This document shows positions 1 to 12,545 of a DNA stretch of 64,000 nt, piece after piece. Positions within the stretch are counted from its first letter, which is position 1. Each line of letters opens with the position of its first letter. The position numbers and the translations under genes are program-made. The notes under the pieces are model-generated. The model saw only the letters and a program-made list of their open reading frames with translations, was not told the DNA's origin and did no database searches. Source of the stretch: Saxidomus purpurata (Eukaryota > Mollusca > Bivalvia > Venerida > Veneridae). Location: assembly GCA_022818135.1 (NCBI GenBank), contig JAFMSR010000009.1:22041159-22105158 (forward strand). Reading direction: 5' to 3'.

Positions 1-109
1 ATTGTATTGAATTTCAATAATTTGTACAACGACCTGAAACTACGGACAGAAAATCTCATTCTAAGAAAGGAAGTCTGTACAATGATTTCGCTTGCATGAT
101 GTCCGTCAT

Positions 110-470
110 CTTTTGTCTAGTGTATGTACACCAGTAACTTGTGAACACTGTAGAGGTCACATGTAATAAACAGCCGTCAGATTCGTGGTCAGAATGACTG
201 TACATCTGGATGAGCTGTAGGTCTAATCTGAAGCTTGGAAACCAGAGATTAAGAACTAGGTCAACATGAGAAATCATAGGAAAGGCTTAAAACACCATAG
301 AGGCCATGTTTCGTTCCAAACATTCAGGAAAGGAATTAAAATGTTTGTCGTGATAAATCCAAGTTTTAGTTTGAGTCAGCAACGACGTCACCAGGTGAAA
401 TCATAGAAAAGATTTGGGGTAATTCTTGAGGAAACATTTTATGTTTTTAATCATCACCAACGGGCAACAT
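110..470. repeat. Dispersed tandem-unit repeat, fragment
   Basis: This stretch is made of diverged units containing phrases such as tagaggccatgtttcgttcc, aaaatgtttgtcgtgataaa and caccaggtgaaatcatagaa. The same phrases recur at about 18700-19210 in this window, so it is a dispersed repeat with roughly 120-150 bp units. No credible coding sequence is present. Confidence 0.55.
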
Positions 471-757
471 AGACAGATGTTATACCTGAATTTAATGTTG
501 ACATCACTCTATGCCTTGAATTTTGTATATTGAATAGTATTTGTATTTGCTAATTCTTTTTCTTGCTTGAAGCAGTATTAACGAGTGTTGATCCAAGGCT
601 ATCAACGATTTCGTAAACAACTAAACCTTGTTAGAATAATAAGCTGCAAATGATACATACGTGTATGCCATGCAAACCTGTCAATTTATTTTGTAATTGT
701 AAGCCTTTGAAACCATCTTTGTATAATCATAGGAGCTTGATTCAATACATATGTTTA

Positions 758-1711
758 TACAAGGGTGGTCCTAAAATAGCGTGACAATTTTAGTTCACCA
801 TCTTATTGATGTCTGATTGTGTTCAAACTTCACAAATGTGAGTGTTATTTATATTTATATTAAAACAGCACGTATTCCTGTGATAACCATGAGGCAGTTT
901 TTAATAATACATGCAAATTCATAACATGTAGTACATGCAACCGGCGCAGCCCCAAAACGTCAGGTTTTCATTTCGTATTGACAATAATGCATACTCTAGT
1001 TTTCTAACAACGATGTACGTCAGTCGCAAAAAACTCCGTTAACGGCAAACTATCTGACGTTATCTGGTCAGAATGTCAATACGTGATGCACAGCTACACA
1101 GCGAGTGTTGTTCGACATATGAATTTGCGGGGAAAAGGCGACATCAGACGAAAGTGCGGCGCAACGATCCGTTACTTTATTCTGTGTTGGTTTCGGTATG
1201 ACACCTATTGATATATACTAGAATATGTTGACAGGCACAAAAGTATTTCCAAAGTATTTGTGTACAAATGGCATCATAAATTTTCGAATGAATTGTCGGA
1301 AGTCATGGAAATTGTGAAGTGTGGTAGACCGAAGATAGCTGATGCCAACCTTTACTGTACTTATTGTGTTTAAGGAATACCTACGGGGAAAACCCGATGC
1401 AATTATGCTAGCAACAATCGTCGTGAATGGTTTAGCAATTGCTCAACGCATGAATTAAGCATCGAGCACAGTGGTGAATATTTTAAGAAAGAGTGATTGT
1501 GACGTTAACGTGACGTTATGCCATGCGCTGGTCGAAGGTATGTTGCCATGTTTAAAATGCTACTTAGGTCGCATATGTGAAGATATTAATATGAAATTTT
1601 ACAGAACTCAACCAGACATATGTTTTTAATTGACGAGGGAATGTTGTAGATTTTCATTAATTACTTTCCGAGATAAACAATTTGTCGCGCTATTTTTGGA
1701 CAACCCTCGTA
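758..1711 (+). mobile_element. Degenerate mariner/Tc1-like DNA transposon
   Basis: Imperfect inverted termini start with ACAAGGGTGGTCC after a TA at 758-759. They end with the matching GGACAACCCTCGT before a TA at 1710-1711. About 24 of 29 terminal bases agree, and the ends have the look of mariner termini (TA target). Inside, at about 1435-1496 on the + strand, one frame reads AIAQRMN, stop, ASSTVVNILRKS. This resembles the helix-turn-helix DNA-binding part of Tc1/mariner transposases. The element is about 950 bp, shorter than a usual 1.3-kb mariner, and its coding part is destroyed. The family assignment is inferred from termini and this short motif. Confidence 0.6.
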
Positions 1712-2428
1712 CTTGTGCAAACTACCATGCTATTTGAGAGAAATGCTTTACCTTGAAAGTAATCGATACCAACGCATCCTCATTAGAAAAGAACTTGTAC
1801 CTGGTTCTGCTCCAGTGTGTTCTAATGTATTAAAAGGGAACATGAATAAATATTAAAATTGGTTGTGTTTATTCTGTCTAAAATGTGTTAATCGAAAATG
1901 GTAGATTCTTACGGAGGATAGCAATCTAGATCTGGTTCTTAACAGTTTTTAACAGTTAACTGTTAAAATGACCAAACTATGTTTGAACTGGTTTTAAATT
2001 CCTACAGCATTATTTGTGCAAGTGATTATTTTCAATTTTGGAAGAGCAGAAATAACGTCATCACGTGTTAATTTACAGGTAAGTCCAAGTTTTATTTTTA
2101 AACAGATTCAAATAGTGTTAGATATGTAATAAATTATGTATTACCAATGGTAACTACAATTCCAAGTATATACGTGTCAGAAGTGGTATGCATTGCAATC
2201 TGTTTCTCAACATTCGTCCCAGTACTCATATAACGAACAATAATGTATTAATAGAAGGCATCAAATAGGTTTTGTAACATGATTTATGTCAATGTACTGC
2301 CCAGAGTTTTATATAGAAATAAATTTACAAAATAATGAAATTGTAAATAAATTAAATTAAATTAATTAAATTACTTAAAATTTGATTTGCAAGTTATTTT
2401 GTTTTCGATGCCTGCATGATGGCTTATA
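1712..2428. other. Intergenic, nothing recognised
   Basis: AT-rich sequence with a short run of aaatt repeats near 2345-2375. I see no gene, RNA or element ends. Confidence 0.4.
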
Positions 2429-2608
2429 CTACTGAATTGTAATTGGTACAGTGCTTGCGTGTTGGTATGCTGTTTCTGACCCACCAGTCGTATAAATGAT
2501 GGAAATACCTTCATTACCATATTTGATAGCAGCTGTAGCAGAGCCTTCCATGTACACATCAGTCCATGTCTCTGATGCATACTCTTCTGAGAACACGGCG
2601 CGAGTCAT
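2429..2608 (-). CDS. Unrecognised small ORF or exon relic
   Basis: On the minus strand an ATG at 2608 opens 59 codons ending in TAG at 2429. The product is rich in Thr, Ser, Ala and Tyr (it includes YASETWTDVYMEGSATAAIK) and has no Cys. A plausible splice acceptor (gtgttctcag) lies just inside it, so it could be an internal or last exon rather than a complete gene. I do not recognise a family. It lies 150 bp from another minus-strand open stretch (2763-2981), and the two could be parts of one decayed gene. The support is only that the composition looks protein-like. No codon-usage or homology test was possible. Confidence 0.2.
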   Translation of the reverse strand: MTRAVFSEEYASETWTDVYMEGSATAAIKYGNEGISIIYTTGGSETAYQHASTVPITIQ

Positions 2609-2762
2609 GGATTTTTTAATTATTCATTTTTCACACCCGGTCGGAAACCAGATACTGTAATGCAGATAGTGGTGTTTGACATATCATACCTCCATGGCTA
2701 TGGTAGTCCCGAATGGTCCAAAAGAGTTGTCGGTGGTCCAAAATAGGCAGAGTTTACTTTTG

Positions 2763-2981
2763 TCAACTTCTAAGATTCATTGACAAGGCTCCCTCGTCCA
2801 AGACGATTCTTTGTTGGGGCCCAAAGTTTGTGTTCACGGGATGGTCTGGCAAGAGCTGATAAAATTGCCTTGCATCCCTTCTTTTTATATGTGGTAGAGT
2901 GGCAGTAACTTCCCATTGCCTACGCATGCATTCATGATTCTTAAATCCTGGTTCTGGGTTGTATCCAACATTTCCGACCAT
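2763..2981 (-). CDS. Unrecognised small ORF or exon relic
   Basis: A 72-residue open frame runs on the minus strand from an ATG at 2981. It includes VGYNPEPGFKNHEC and ends with GALSMNLRS before a TGA. Its mixed composition, with several Pro, Asn, Arg and His and no long simple runs, is more protein-like than the surrounding DNA. There is no signal peptide and no membrane segment. No clear donor or acceptor joins it to the open stretch at 2429-2608. It could be a chance ORF, an exon of an unknown gene, or a fragment of a decayed one. Confidence 0.2.
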   Translation of the reverse strand: MVGNVGYNPEPGFKNHECMRRQWEVTATLPHIKRRDARQFYQLLPDHPVNTNFGPQQRIVLDEGALSMNLRS

Positions 2982-3982
2982 TTAACACCATGTGCAAAAT
3001 CAATCAGCACAATTTCAAAATAACAAAAGAGATGTTATTACGGCCGATATTTTGGGTGTATGTAGTAGTACAATATTTTAGCAAATGTTGTATGACTAAT
3101 ACATGAAGTGTACATGTATGTATAGACGTCCTAACTTAGAGAAAATCAAAAAGGTACTTTCAAACCAAAGCGGCATTGTCACAAAGCAGAGGCTAATTTA
3201 ATCGGTAAGACATGTTCAGTATGAACCTCCATTAGACCAAAAACTCAGTTGCCCATGATGAATGACTGTGTGAAACAGTGACTTATCACAGGCATTTGTA
3301 AGTTTTTTTGGTTTTTTTTAACCATACGTGTCAAAAGATAAAAATATCAACTCTTACAGTGTTAAAAACCTTTGCAACTTTTAACATTATTATAAAGCAT
3401 TGAGCATTGTCGTTTTGACTGTTGCGATGCACCCTTGCTGCACGTGTCGAAAGCTCGTTATATACAATGACTTTATTTATATTTATTGTTAAAAGGTTCA
3501 TTTTCCTGTGTCACAAGAGAAAAACAAGATTATTTAAGGTATAAGTCTATTGTATTTCATACATAAAGTTGTCCTTACCTTCGTGACACGATATTAAAGA
3601 TTACGGATGTGTCTGAATGATAGATGATACAAAAATAGTTTATAAACTTACACGTGAACAATGCTTTATACATTTTATGCACGCAATTCTACATGGTAGA
3701 GGGTACGCGATAGCATTGAAATACTACCATTTATGATGATTGAATTGTGTGTTTTAACAATACAGAATAACACCTCTATGTGAGTCTGTAACCTTACGTC
3801 GTATTGTCTGTAGTTATACGAGACAAAACTCTATATTAAAACAAGAAATATCTTTAAAAAGGATGGTAGGCGCGAATTTCGATTTTTGAGATGGGTAGCT
3901 AGATTTCAGCAAAACATTCTGTCAAGTTTTATCTTTATGCTGTAAGGAGGCGCCAACATGTCAAAGGGTGAGAAAAATGTGC

Positions 3983-4052
3983 ACCCTGATCGGGACGCAA
4001 ACCGGACACCCTTAACTTACAGGGCGAATGCTCTCCCAGGGAAGCTAACCGG
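3983..4052 (-). repeat. tRNA-Thr-like SINE head, degenerate
   Basis: The minus strand reads as a tRNA-like sequence. GGGAGAGCATTCGCC matches a D-arm/A-box, followed by CTGTAAG in the anticodon loop position (TGT, as in tRNA-Thr). A degenerate T-arm GGTTTGCGTCCC replaces the usual GGTTCGATCCC. The stems are broken, so this is a retroposed tRNA-derived head, not a working tRNA. Confidence 0.4.
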
Positions 4053-4239
4053 ACGCTTTTCTCCCCAATTGCACTTTTTCATACGGTATTGTCCATTTAA
4101 AAGGTGCCTTACAGAGAAAATATTTCAATCCGAACATTTTTATACATTCCACTTGTCATTTCATTGGCTGTTGAAAGGTTACCAACTTCCGGTCAAAGCG
4201 AGGTTAATACGTCTGCGCCGAAAAAACATTATTTAAAAT

Positions 4240-5121
4240 GCTGTCAAGATCATTGAAATACTTTGAGATTACAGTATAAAAACTAGATTGTAAAACATAA
4301 TAAAGTAAACTTGGTGACGAAAATAAGATACATAGATAATTAGTAGTCCTTTTTACATACTTAGTATCTAAAACAGACAGGATAACAGGAAGTTCCAATG
4401 AGCTTCCAACACCCTTTGATATAATTAAATGTAATGTGCTAGTTAAAGATTTATTTACATAACTTTCAGAAAATGGCATGTTCCTGTTAAGAAGCAGTGT
4501 AAGCCGCTTCTACAGATTAAAGGCTGAATATAAGTACATACGCATGTGTAAATCAAGTGACCAGATAGCAACAAAATGCGTCAGTATAAAATTCATACTG
4601 TACAGCAATTTGGGAGGATGGAGATGCTTAAATAAAAAAATTATCTTGTCCGTCCCTACGAACGTATGAGCGATCACGTCGCGAAAATCGTTTGACCGAG
4701 AATCACCAAACTTTACCGGAATGTTAATTTGCAAGTTGGGTTGTGTACCTAGATTTTATTTTTTGAAACTGGTCTGTAAAGGCAGTTAGAGCCCTTGATC
4801 ATATTGTGACAGGCACTCATCTTCTTATCTATGTGACAGAGAGTAACCAAATTTCATATGTTAATTAGGTGTAAATGAAGGTTTTATTTTGGTATCGGAT
4901 CATTAATTACAGAGTTTAAGCCTTTTGACAAATGTTAATTGGCAAATAGTGGTAGAGTTATTGTCCTTGTATTCGATTTTATACTTCTACACGGCAGAAA
5001 AAGTGTCAAGTGCTATGTCAGTAGGCGATCGATAATTATTGAGGATTAAGGGTTAACGGATATAACTTCGATTCGATGGTGTCTGGAAGCTATTGTAAAA
5101 GAATTATCTAACAAACATTAT
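4240..5121. other. Intergenic, nothing recognised
   Basis: No convincing exon, RNA or transposon terminus was seen. Short open frames overlap each other on both strands and have no coding character. Confidence 0.4.
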
Positions 5122-5126
5122 ATATC

Positions 5127-7809
5127 ATACGAGTAGGAAGCCAGCACCGCATCCCCGTTTATCCCCACAACCCCATGAATAAGCCCCGTAGCACTTAGTT
5201 ACCCCGCGCCCCGTGAAGTTAGCCCCATAGCACCTAGTTACCCCACAGTACCGTGAAGTTAGCACCGTAGCACCTAGATACCCCGCGCCCCGTGAAGTTA
5301 GCCCCTTAGCACCTAGTTACTGCCCTTGGCTTCAGCGTAATCTTTATTCCCCCGGACCCTCAGCTCGTGTCCCCTACAATCAATACATTACTTTTAACAC
5401 TGCTCTAAACTTTCAGACCACCCCTCTATGTCCCCGCATAGTAGTATCCCCGCATCACGGACCCAACCCCGTGTCCACTGCTATTAATACAGTATTCGTT
5501 ACACTGCTCCGTAATTTTCCCTCTGTGTCCCCACATTCATAAGTCCTCCAGTGAAAATGCAGATCCAGAACAACGTTTACTTGTATCATCCACGCCTCAC
5601 AGACTCTGCCCTGTGTGCCCCGATATCAATACAGTACTTTGTACACTGCTCCCTATTTTTCAGACCACGCTTTTGTGTTCCCGCATTCATAAGAACTCTT
5701 GAAGTACTAATGCTGCCCTCGAAACATGGTTTTAGTAAGTACTGTGCACCGTGTCCTCTAGTATCATTGCAGTCCTTATAACACAGTTCCCCGCCTGATG
5801 GACTCAGCCCCGTGTCCCCTGGTATTAACGCAGTACTTGTTACACTGCTCTCTGACTTTCAGACCATCCCATTGTGTTCCCACATTCACACATACTGAGC
5901 TCCGTGTCCTCCTGTAGCAATGCAGATCTGGTAAAACCGTTTTGAAGTATCATTTCCGCCTCACGGATTCAGCCCTGTGCCCAGTACTTGTTACACTGTT
6001 CCCTGACTTTCAGACCACCAACCACCCGGTTGTTTGATATCAAGGGAAACGGGGCTGATTCCGTTAGGTGGCGATGCTACTTATAGAAACGGTGTTACCA
6101 GGGCTGCATTGATCCAAGAAGACACGAGGCTGAGTTAATGTGAATGTGGGAACACAATGGGATGGTCTGAAAGTTAGGGAGCAGTGAAACAAGTACTGTA
6201 TTGATATAATGTGACACGGGCCTGAGTCCGTAATGGTGATGATACTGAAAGAAACGGTGTTACCAGGGCTGCATTGATACTACAGGACACGGGGCTGAGT
6301 TCATGTGAATTCGGGGACACAACGGGATGGCACGGAAGCTAAGGAGCAGTGTATCAAGTACTATATTGATAGCAGGGAATACGGGGCTGAGTCCGTGAGG
6401 CGGGGATGATACTTATAGAAACTGTGTTACAAGGACTGCAATGATACTAGAGGACCCACGGGGCTGGGTTAATTTGAATGCGGGGACACAAAGGGTTGGT
6501 CTGAAAGCTTGGGAGCGGTGTTACAAGTACTGTATTGATAGCAGGGGACACCGGACTGAGTCCGTGAGGCGGGGATGATACATACAGAAACGGTGTTACA
6601 AGGGCTGAATTGGTACTAGAGGACAAATGGATGGTCTGAACGACAGGGAGCACTATAAGAAGTACTGTTATGAGAGCAGGGGATACGGTGCTACGTATGT
6701 AAGGCGAGGATGGTACTTATTGAAACTGTTTTACCAGGGCTGCATTGATGCAAGAAGTCACGGGAATGAGTTAATGTGAATGCGGGGACACAAAGCGCTG
6801 GTCTGAATGCCAGGGAGCAGTGTAACAAATATTCTAGCGATAGCAGGGGACACGGGGATGATTCCATGAAAGAGGGATGATATTCATAGAAACACGAACC
6901 AGAAAGCATAGCCATGTGGAATACATAAAAAAACTGTATAACGATGGCTGCGTTCATATGTTGGGACACAGGGTAGACGACATGGGACTGCGAGGATATA
7001 TGTTCATACAATTGTGAAGTTACCCTGAGCTGCGTTAGTCCTTGGGACATGGGGCTGGGTAAATGGGGTTGTATGGATATTGTAGGAGGTTATGTTCCAC
7101 AGTGTGATCTTTTGATACTGGGGCTGACGGACCTTAAATCACTTGGCCGCATTCGGATACATATGACGGTGACGTGCTGCGTTAATTCAAGGGGAAGTGA
7201 GACTAATGGCGTAAAGTTAATGACATGGTAGGGGCGTTCTTTGAAGCGTTCATACCAAGAGTTGAATTGATTATGGAGGACACAGAACTGACTTGATAGG
7301 CAGGCGGGGTACTTAGAAAGCGTGTTACATGAGCTGTGATGAAACATGCACGTGGGGACATGGGGTTCACTTAACATAGCCATGCGTATACTTATGGAAG
7401 CAATATTAAAAGGGTTTTGAAAATAGAAAAGGACACGGGGCTGAGTCCGCGGGGCTATGATGATACTTTTAGAAACGGTTTTAACAGGGCTGCATTGGTA
7501 CAAGCAGACACGGGTCTGAGTTGATGTGAATGCGGGGACACAAAGGGCTGGTCTGACAGCTAGTGTAACAAGTAATGTATTGATAGCAGGGGAAACGGGG
7601 CTGAGTCCGTAGATGATACTCATAGAAACTGCATTAGTACTCGAGAACACGGGATTCTGTTCATGTGGATGGGAGGGGGTTGGGGGCACTATAGAATAGA
7701 CTGAAGCCAATGACTGTTTTCATGCAAGTTGGCGCGTGCTTTTGTAGGTTGTCCTGTGGTGATATATGTAGGGATAAACTGGGCTGCGGGTCTAACTTCC
7801 TACTCGTAT
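5127..7809. mobile_element. Foldback-like element of inverted tandem repeats
   Basis: The element is bounded by a perfect 14-bp inverted repeat, ATACGAGTAGGAAG at 5127-5140 and its complement at 7796-7809. It is flanked on both sides by ATATC (5122-5126 and 7810-7814), a 5-bp target duplication. The interior consists of GC-richer diverged tandem units of about 165 bp, with landmarks tactgtattgatagcagggg and gaaacggtgttac. The units point one way from about 5150 to 6030 and the opposite way from about 6040 to 7700, so the whole can fold back. The left arm also starts with a smaller tandem motif (ccgtgaagttagcccc). The open frames inside on the minus strand (for example 7090-7710) are translations of the repeats and are not genes. 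The superfamily is not established. Confidence 0.75.
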
Positions 7810-7814
7810 ATATC

Positions 7815-10800
7815 GCCCTGTTTTAATTATAATATCAATTGTGCATAATAGTAATAATAATGCTAATAAACAACTGTTTTAAGTGAATAGCACAATTTCA
7901 TAAAAAACGTGTTCATGATTGAAAATTATTTTAGGCCCCCGTGATTGGGATAACCCCATTTTTTCCGTCAGTGGCGTGATAAGATCGGGGCGCATCCCCT
8001 ATCATCCTTACAATCATGAATTAATCGTAATATCCATTGCTTTGCCGTCGTGTCATACAGCCCATTTAACTAATCGGATTATTAGATCGTGTTCATTTCT
8101 TCGTTCGGTAAAAGATGAAAACTCGATCTTTACAGTAGGCTCATATGCAAGTTTTAATTTATTTCAAAAGAAACAAAATGCATTAAACAAAATATAATTA
8201 TCATAAATTCAATTCTTACACTGTAACCTAATGGTAGGCAGTCGTCTTTTTTCATTTTCCTTCTTGGAATTTGAACAATTTAAAATTAAGATACATAGAG
8301 ACCTGCAATAAAAGTCGAGGAATCATCTTTGCCGACTGTAAATAATTCATAAGTACCATGATATGCGAAGCCGTGAATGCAGTATTTTTACACGTGTCGT
8401 TATAGAATATATGAAATTAATGACACCTTAAATTAGGTACATGTAGCAGCTAATAATAATACGAATAATATGCATCGATAACCAAATTTTATTTGCAACA
8501 ACTTTTAGGGATCAAAATATTGAACAGAGAAGCACTATATACGAGGATTATACAGAAACGAAAGAAACGAAAATGAAACAAGAAAGCCTTGCATTGAAAA
8601 CTCTCTTAATAAAAACTACGATGATTATCAGCCTCACAAAAAGTATCGAAAACACGAAGTGCGACTAATAAGCTTGCATCTCAAATACATTTGTTACGAT
8701 CAACTTTGCTTCTAATATGTAGGTAGCCAAGTCATCAGACCCTGAAATATGTCTTTTATTACTGTTATGTAGTAATTAATATCTCACTTTTTTGTACTAT
8801 CTTAAATTTGTACTTTTGATACTGGAATGTGGCAGTTTAGACGTTTAACTGCCTAATGAAATTGGTATGTTTCGTACAAGCGTAAATTTCAAAAACGATA
8901 TTTTTAATAACTAAGTGGAGTTAATTATTTCAGAAATCAGCCTCTACGATCTTAATAATACATATCATGTTCAATTGAGTTAATAAAACATGAGCTCAAA
9001 AATACATACAATCAAGGGTAGGACCGCCTGAGTAATTCTAAATTTTATACAATTACAAATCGTAAAACATTTTTAGTTTCTGCTTGACAACATCTAAATC
9101 CGTGGATCTACGTCAAACAAGATTTATGTATTCGTACGTACTTGTAAATTTTGCAATGAGTATATAACTTAACCGAACGTGTTACTTCCCTTTAACCGGT
9201 ATTGAAACTATAATATACTGTACCATTTTATACCAATAGTAATTTTGAAAGCATTTCTAAAATGGCTCGTTCATACAATGTATTCCTAGCACATATCTTA
9301 TTATTGAGTTTCCTTCTCACATTTCAGTCCACTAAATTGTAAAATCAGAGCAAAACAGATATTTTGTATTTTTTGTCATATGTGTAATTAAACCAAGCTG
9401 TGCGTATTGCCATTATAAACTTTGTTGTCTCCCTTGATATGTACAATCTTCATTTGATAAAAATACTCTGTTTTAAAGACGTTGTGTCGCCATTTGCTAT
9501 AGCTGCACAAGTTTCCAAAATCGGTTGCGTCGTTGTCGCCATTGGAAATTTGACCCTTTTTTTGAAAAGTTACACCAGGAATTTACTTGTATATATTCCC
9601 GATTTTATGATAGTATCTAATAACTGTGCAAGATCACATAGATTTGTGCTACAAATGTATCTAGCATATAATTACTGTTGAGTTTGAGTGCCTCTAAAAT
9701 ACCCTTTTCATATATATCGCGTTTTCTTTCTTTACGTTTTTGGATATAACAATACACCCATGTGCCTCAATAATCACAAATAGTCTTATGGTTACGTTCA
9801 ATAGGATGGGTAGTTCAAATGACAACTATTGTTCTTAATTACAAAACATTAAGAGTATCATAAACCAATAAATGATCATATGAAGAAAATGCTTAACTAA
9901 CTGTAACCATCTTGATTGAATAACTTGGGGTTCGTTTAGTTTGTAGTATTCATTTACGTTTTAGTAGTCTAGTATATGTATAAATCGCACACGGTATTTT
10001 GACCCCTCGTGACTGCTTTGTCATATATACAAAGGCTTAATACCGTGTTCGAATAATACTCCAAAAGGACATTTGAAATATAATGTTTGTTTCTCGAATC
10101 CATTGTTAAAATTAAAATTGCACATTGTTAAATAGGATGTTATGAATAGCTCGTGTGTGACTTTTTAATCATTTTTCAGACCTTGTACATTTTATCTCTG
10201 TATGGTTCATTTTATACCGGTACTTAATATGTAAAATACCCGACAATCTTGTTCACAGCGTTAATTTTGATCTTGATAGGGAAAATGGAATATCCTTGGA
10301 CTGTTCAGACTTACAGCTTTACAAATACTCAGGACCGGCACGAAGTGGCCGTAATATCGGGTGGTCTTAATAGCAGAACTTTTTTGTAGTTTTACCAATT
10401 TTGGGTGCAATCAAACGATTCTTCTCCCAATTGCCAACATCACTGAATAGATTTCATATAATTTTCTTTTAAATTTATAGATTTATAGAACATGATATCA
10501 TCTTGAAACCGGTATTTACTTGAAATAGAAAATTTAGAGTATTCAGATCCGGGTGATCAGCGTGTAAATACACTACAAATCAACCCTCTATGTCTCGACT
10601 ATAATTCGTTACTTGTTACGGTAAAGCAGTAGGATACTTGTACCACAGAGGTTATACAATGGAATTTGAACTGAATAATACGAACAAATCCGGTTTTTAA
10701 TTAAGTTTAAAAAACAGAAAATTGTTAAAATTAAATTTGTAAAACAATTACAATGAAGTTAACCTTTCAAGCCTAACGATTTTGTGCGGGCTTGCAAACA

Positions 10801-12360
10801 ACTCAGTATAATTGGGATCTTGAAATTAAACTTATTATTACTTTTTGTTTTCCTTTTAATTATCATTTCTACGTTATAACTTAAAATAAATGTCTATAAA
10901 CATTATAGTATTTTATGTCGATCTAAACTCATTAGGCAAAATAATTCTTAATTTCAAGCAGTGTGATTCTTTTCAAATACTACGTTTGATCAGGGTATCA
11001 AATAGTTTTGACCTAACGACATATAACATGAATTTAAATTCCTCTTCTTTCAGGCGGAAAATCGCAAGATAAGAAATAGTACAATTTAAAAGCTGAATGC
11101 ATACGCATTATTCTTAATACAATGCCATCAATTCTTATTCTTTGACATGCCGCATTAAAGGGGGATTGATATGACGTCTACGGGGAAAGACGGCTCTGTT
11201 AATGTTTTCTTCATTCCTTGTGAATTTTGCCTTATGGCATTAAAATTGTAGGTGGAAGATTTTTTTGTAATATAAGCTTTACATTGTGAACATCATCGCG
11301 AACAATGTGTAAGCCTATAGACCGACCCTATTCCGTAACGTTCGATATTTAGATAAATGTAAACACTCTATGATTCTACAGTATATTACATAATGTACAG
11401 ACATTAAAGCGTTTAAACGAGAAATTATGGCACGAGTCTACAAAAGATTGCTTCACCGAGTTATATCGCACAAAGACATACGGAAGCGTATAATGGTCGC
11501 TAGTTATTGTTTATGTCAACTAGACATGTGTGTTGCAAAATGTTAACTTTGCTTGATATCATTTAGCAGTTGTGCGTTATTCCATGAAACGGTAACACAA
11601 CTGCTTAAAAGTAGAACGGTTTGTTTTCATTGCACGATAGACATCAACAAGCAAGCACAATATTATATCTTGCTAAAACAATTACATAAGAAATATTTTT
11701 TCCGAATTCGACACAATGTCATATTGTTTGGCAATTAAAGTTCTTATATGGCGTGCATTTGCTGTTTGCTCGCTCAAAGCTTAACACGAATATTATCACG
11801 TACTCGTATTAATGACAAGATGACCCTATATCGCAAATGGTGGCGTAACATCAACCAGATTAGATTTAGAAACACTGTATTCTAGACAATAGCTATTGAC
11901 TGACTGATTTTTTCAAGTTAAACTTGGTGAATAATTTTATATGAAAGGATTTAAGAATCATCGTAAATATCTGATAAAGATGGTATATTTATACGTAATG
12001 TACGGACATGCATATATGTCACCATTACCAATATGCTACTTGCTAATTATTCTGTCATTGTGCGATATTATTCTGTCATGAAGCAATATTTTCTAGACTG
12101 TGACAATCATTTTTCGCTAAAACACTTTAATATATTCACATTTGGCAATATCATTGAATCAAAAAGATTTAATATTGTGCATAATTATGCAGTTAAAGTA
12201 TAACACGCCGCCCTGGAGGCAGCGTGTATACTGGAATGCAGTAAGTAAAATTTCCGTGGGGTGACGTATCTACTTTTAGACTGTACAGTGATTGCACAGT
12301 GTGTTCTTTTGTAACAAGCGGTCTTTTGATTTGAGATCGCGAACCAGTCTATATTTTATG
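7815..12360. other. Intergenic or intronic AT-rich DNA, nothing recognised
   Basis: I read both strands for exons bounded by good splice sites, tRNA-like boxes and element termini. Nothing was convincing. Short open frames here are Phe/Ile/Leu/Asn-rich, as expected from AT-rich non-coding sequence. Confidence 0.4.
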
Positions 12361-12367
12361 AAAATAG

Positions 12368-12465
12368 CCGATTTTAAACGAATGACTACGAAGTTATTTT
12401 TAGTAAGGACGCTGGACGACAGCGATTTAAAACGAATGGCTACGAAATTATTTTTAGTAAGGACG
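12368..12465. repeat. Short tandem duplication, two 54-bp units
   Basis: Two adjacent copies share tacgaagttatttttagtaa or tacgaaattatttttagtaa and the flanking aaacgaatg and ggacg. The period is about 54 bp, so both strands stay open through the duplication. This explains overlapping open frames on the two strands at 12276-12545. Confidence 0.6.
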
Positions 12466-12545
12466 GTAGTTTCAAGCGTTGGTTCAAATAGAGTTTTTTT
12501 CGAAATTATTTTTCTTTCGTACAAGAATAATATAAATTGAAGCAA

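Noticed and set aside
7090..7710. A 206-codon minus-strand frame with repeated SPVSPAINT phrases
   Set aside because: It reads through the tandem units of the foldback element. The phrases are the repeat units, not protein domains.
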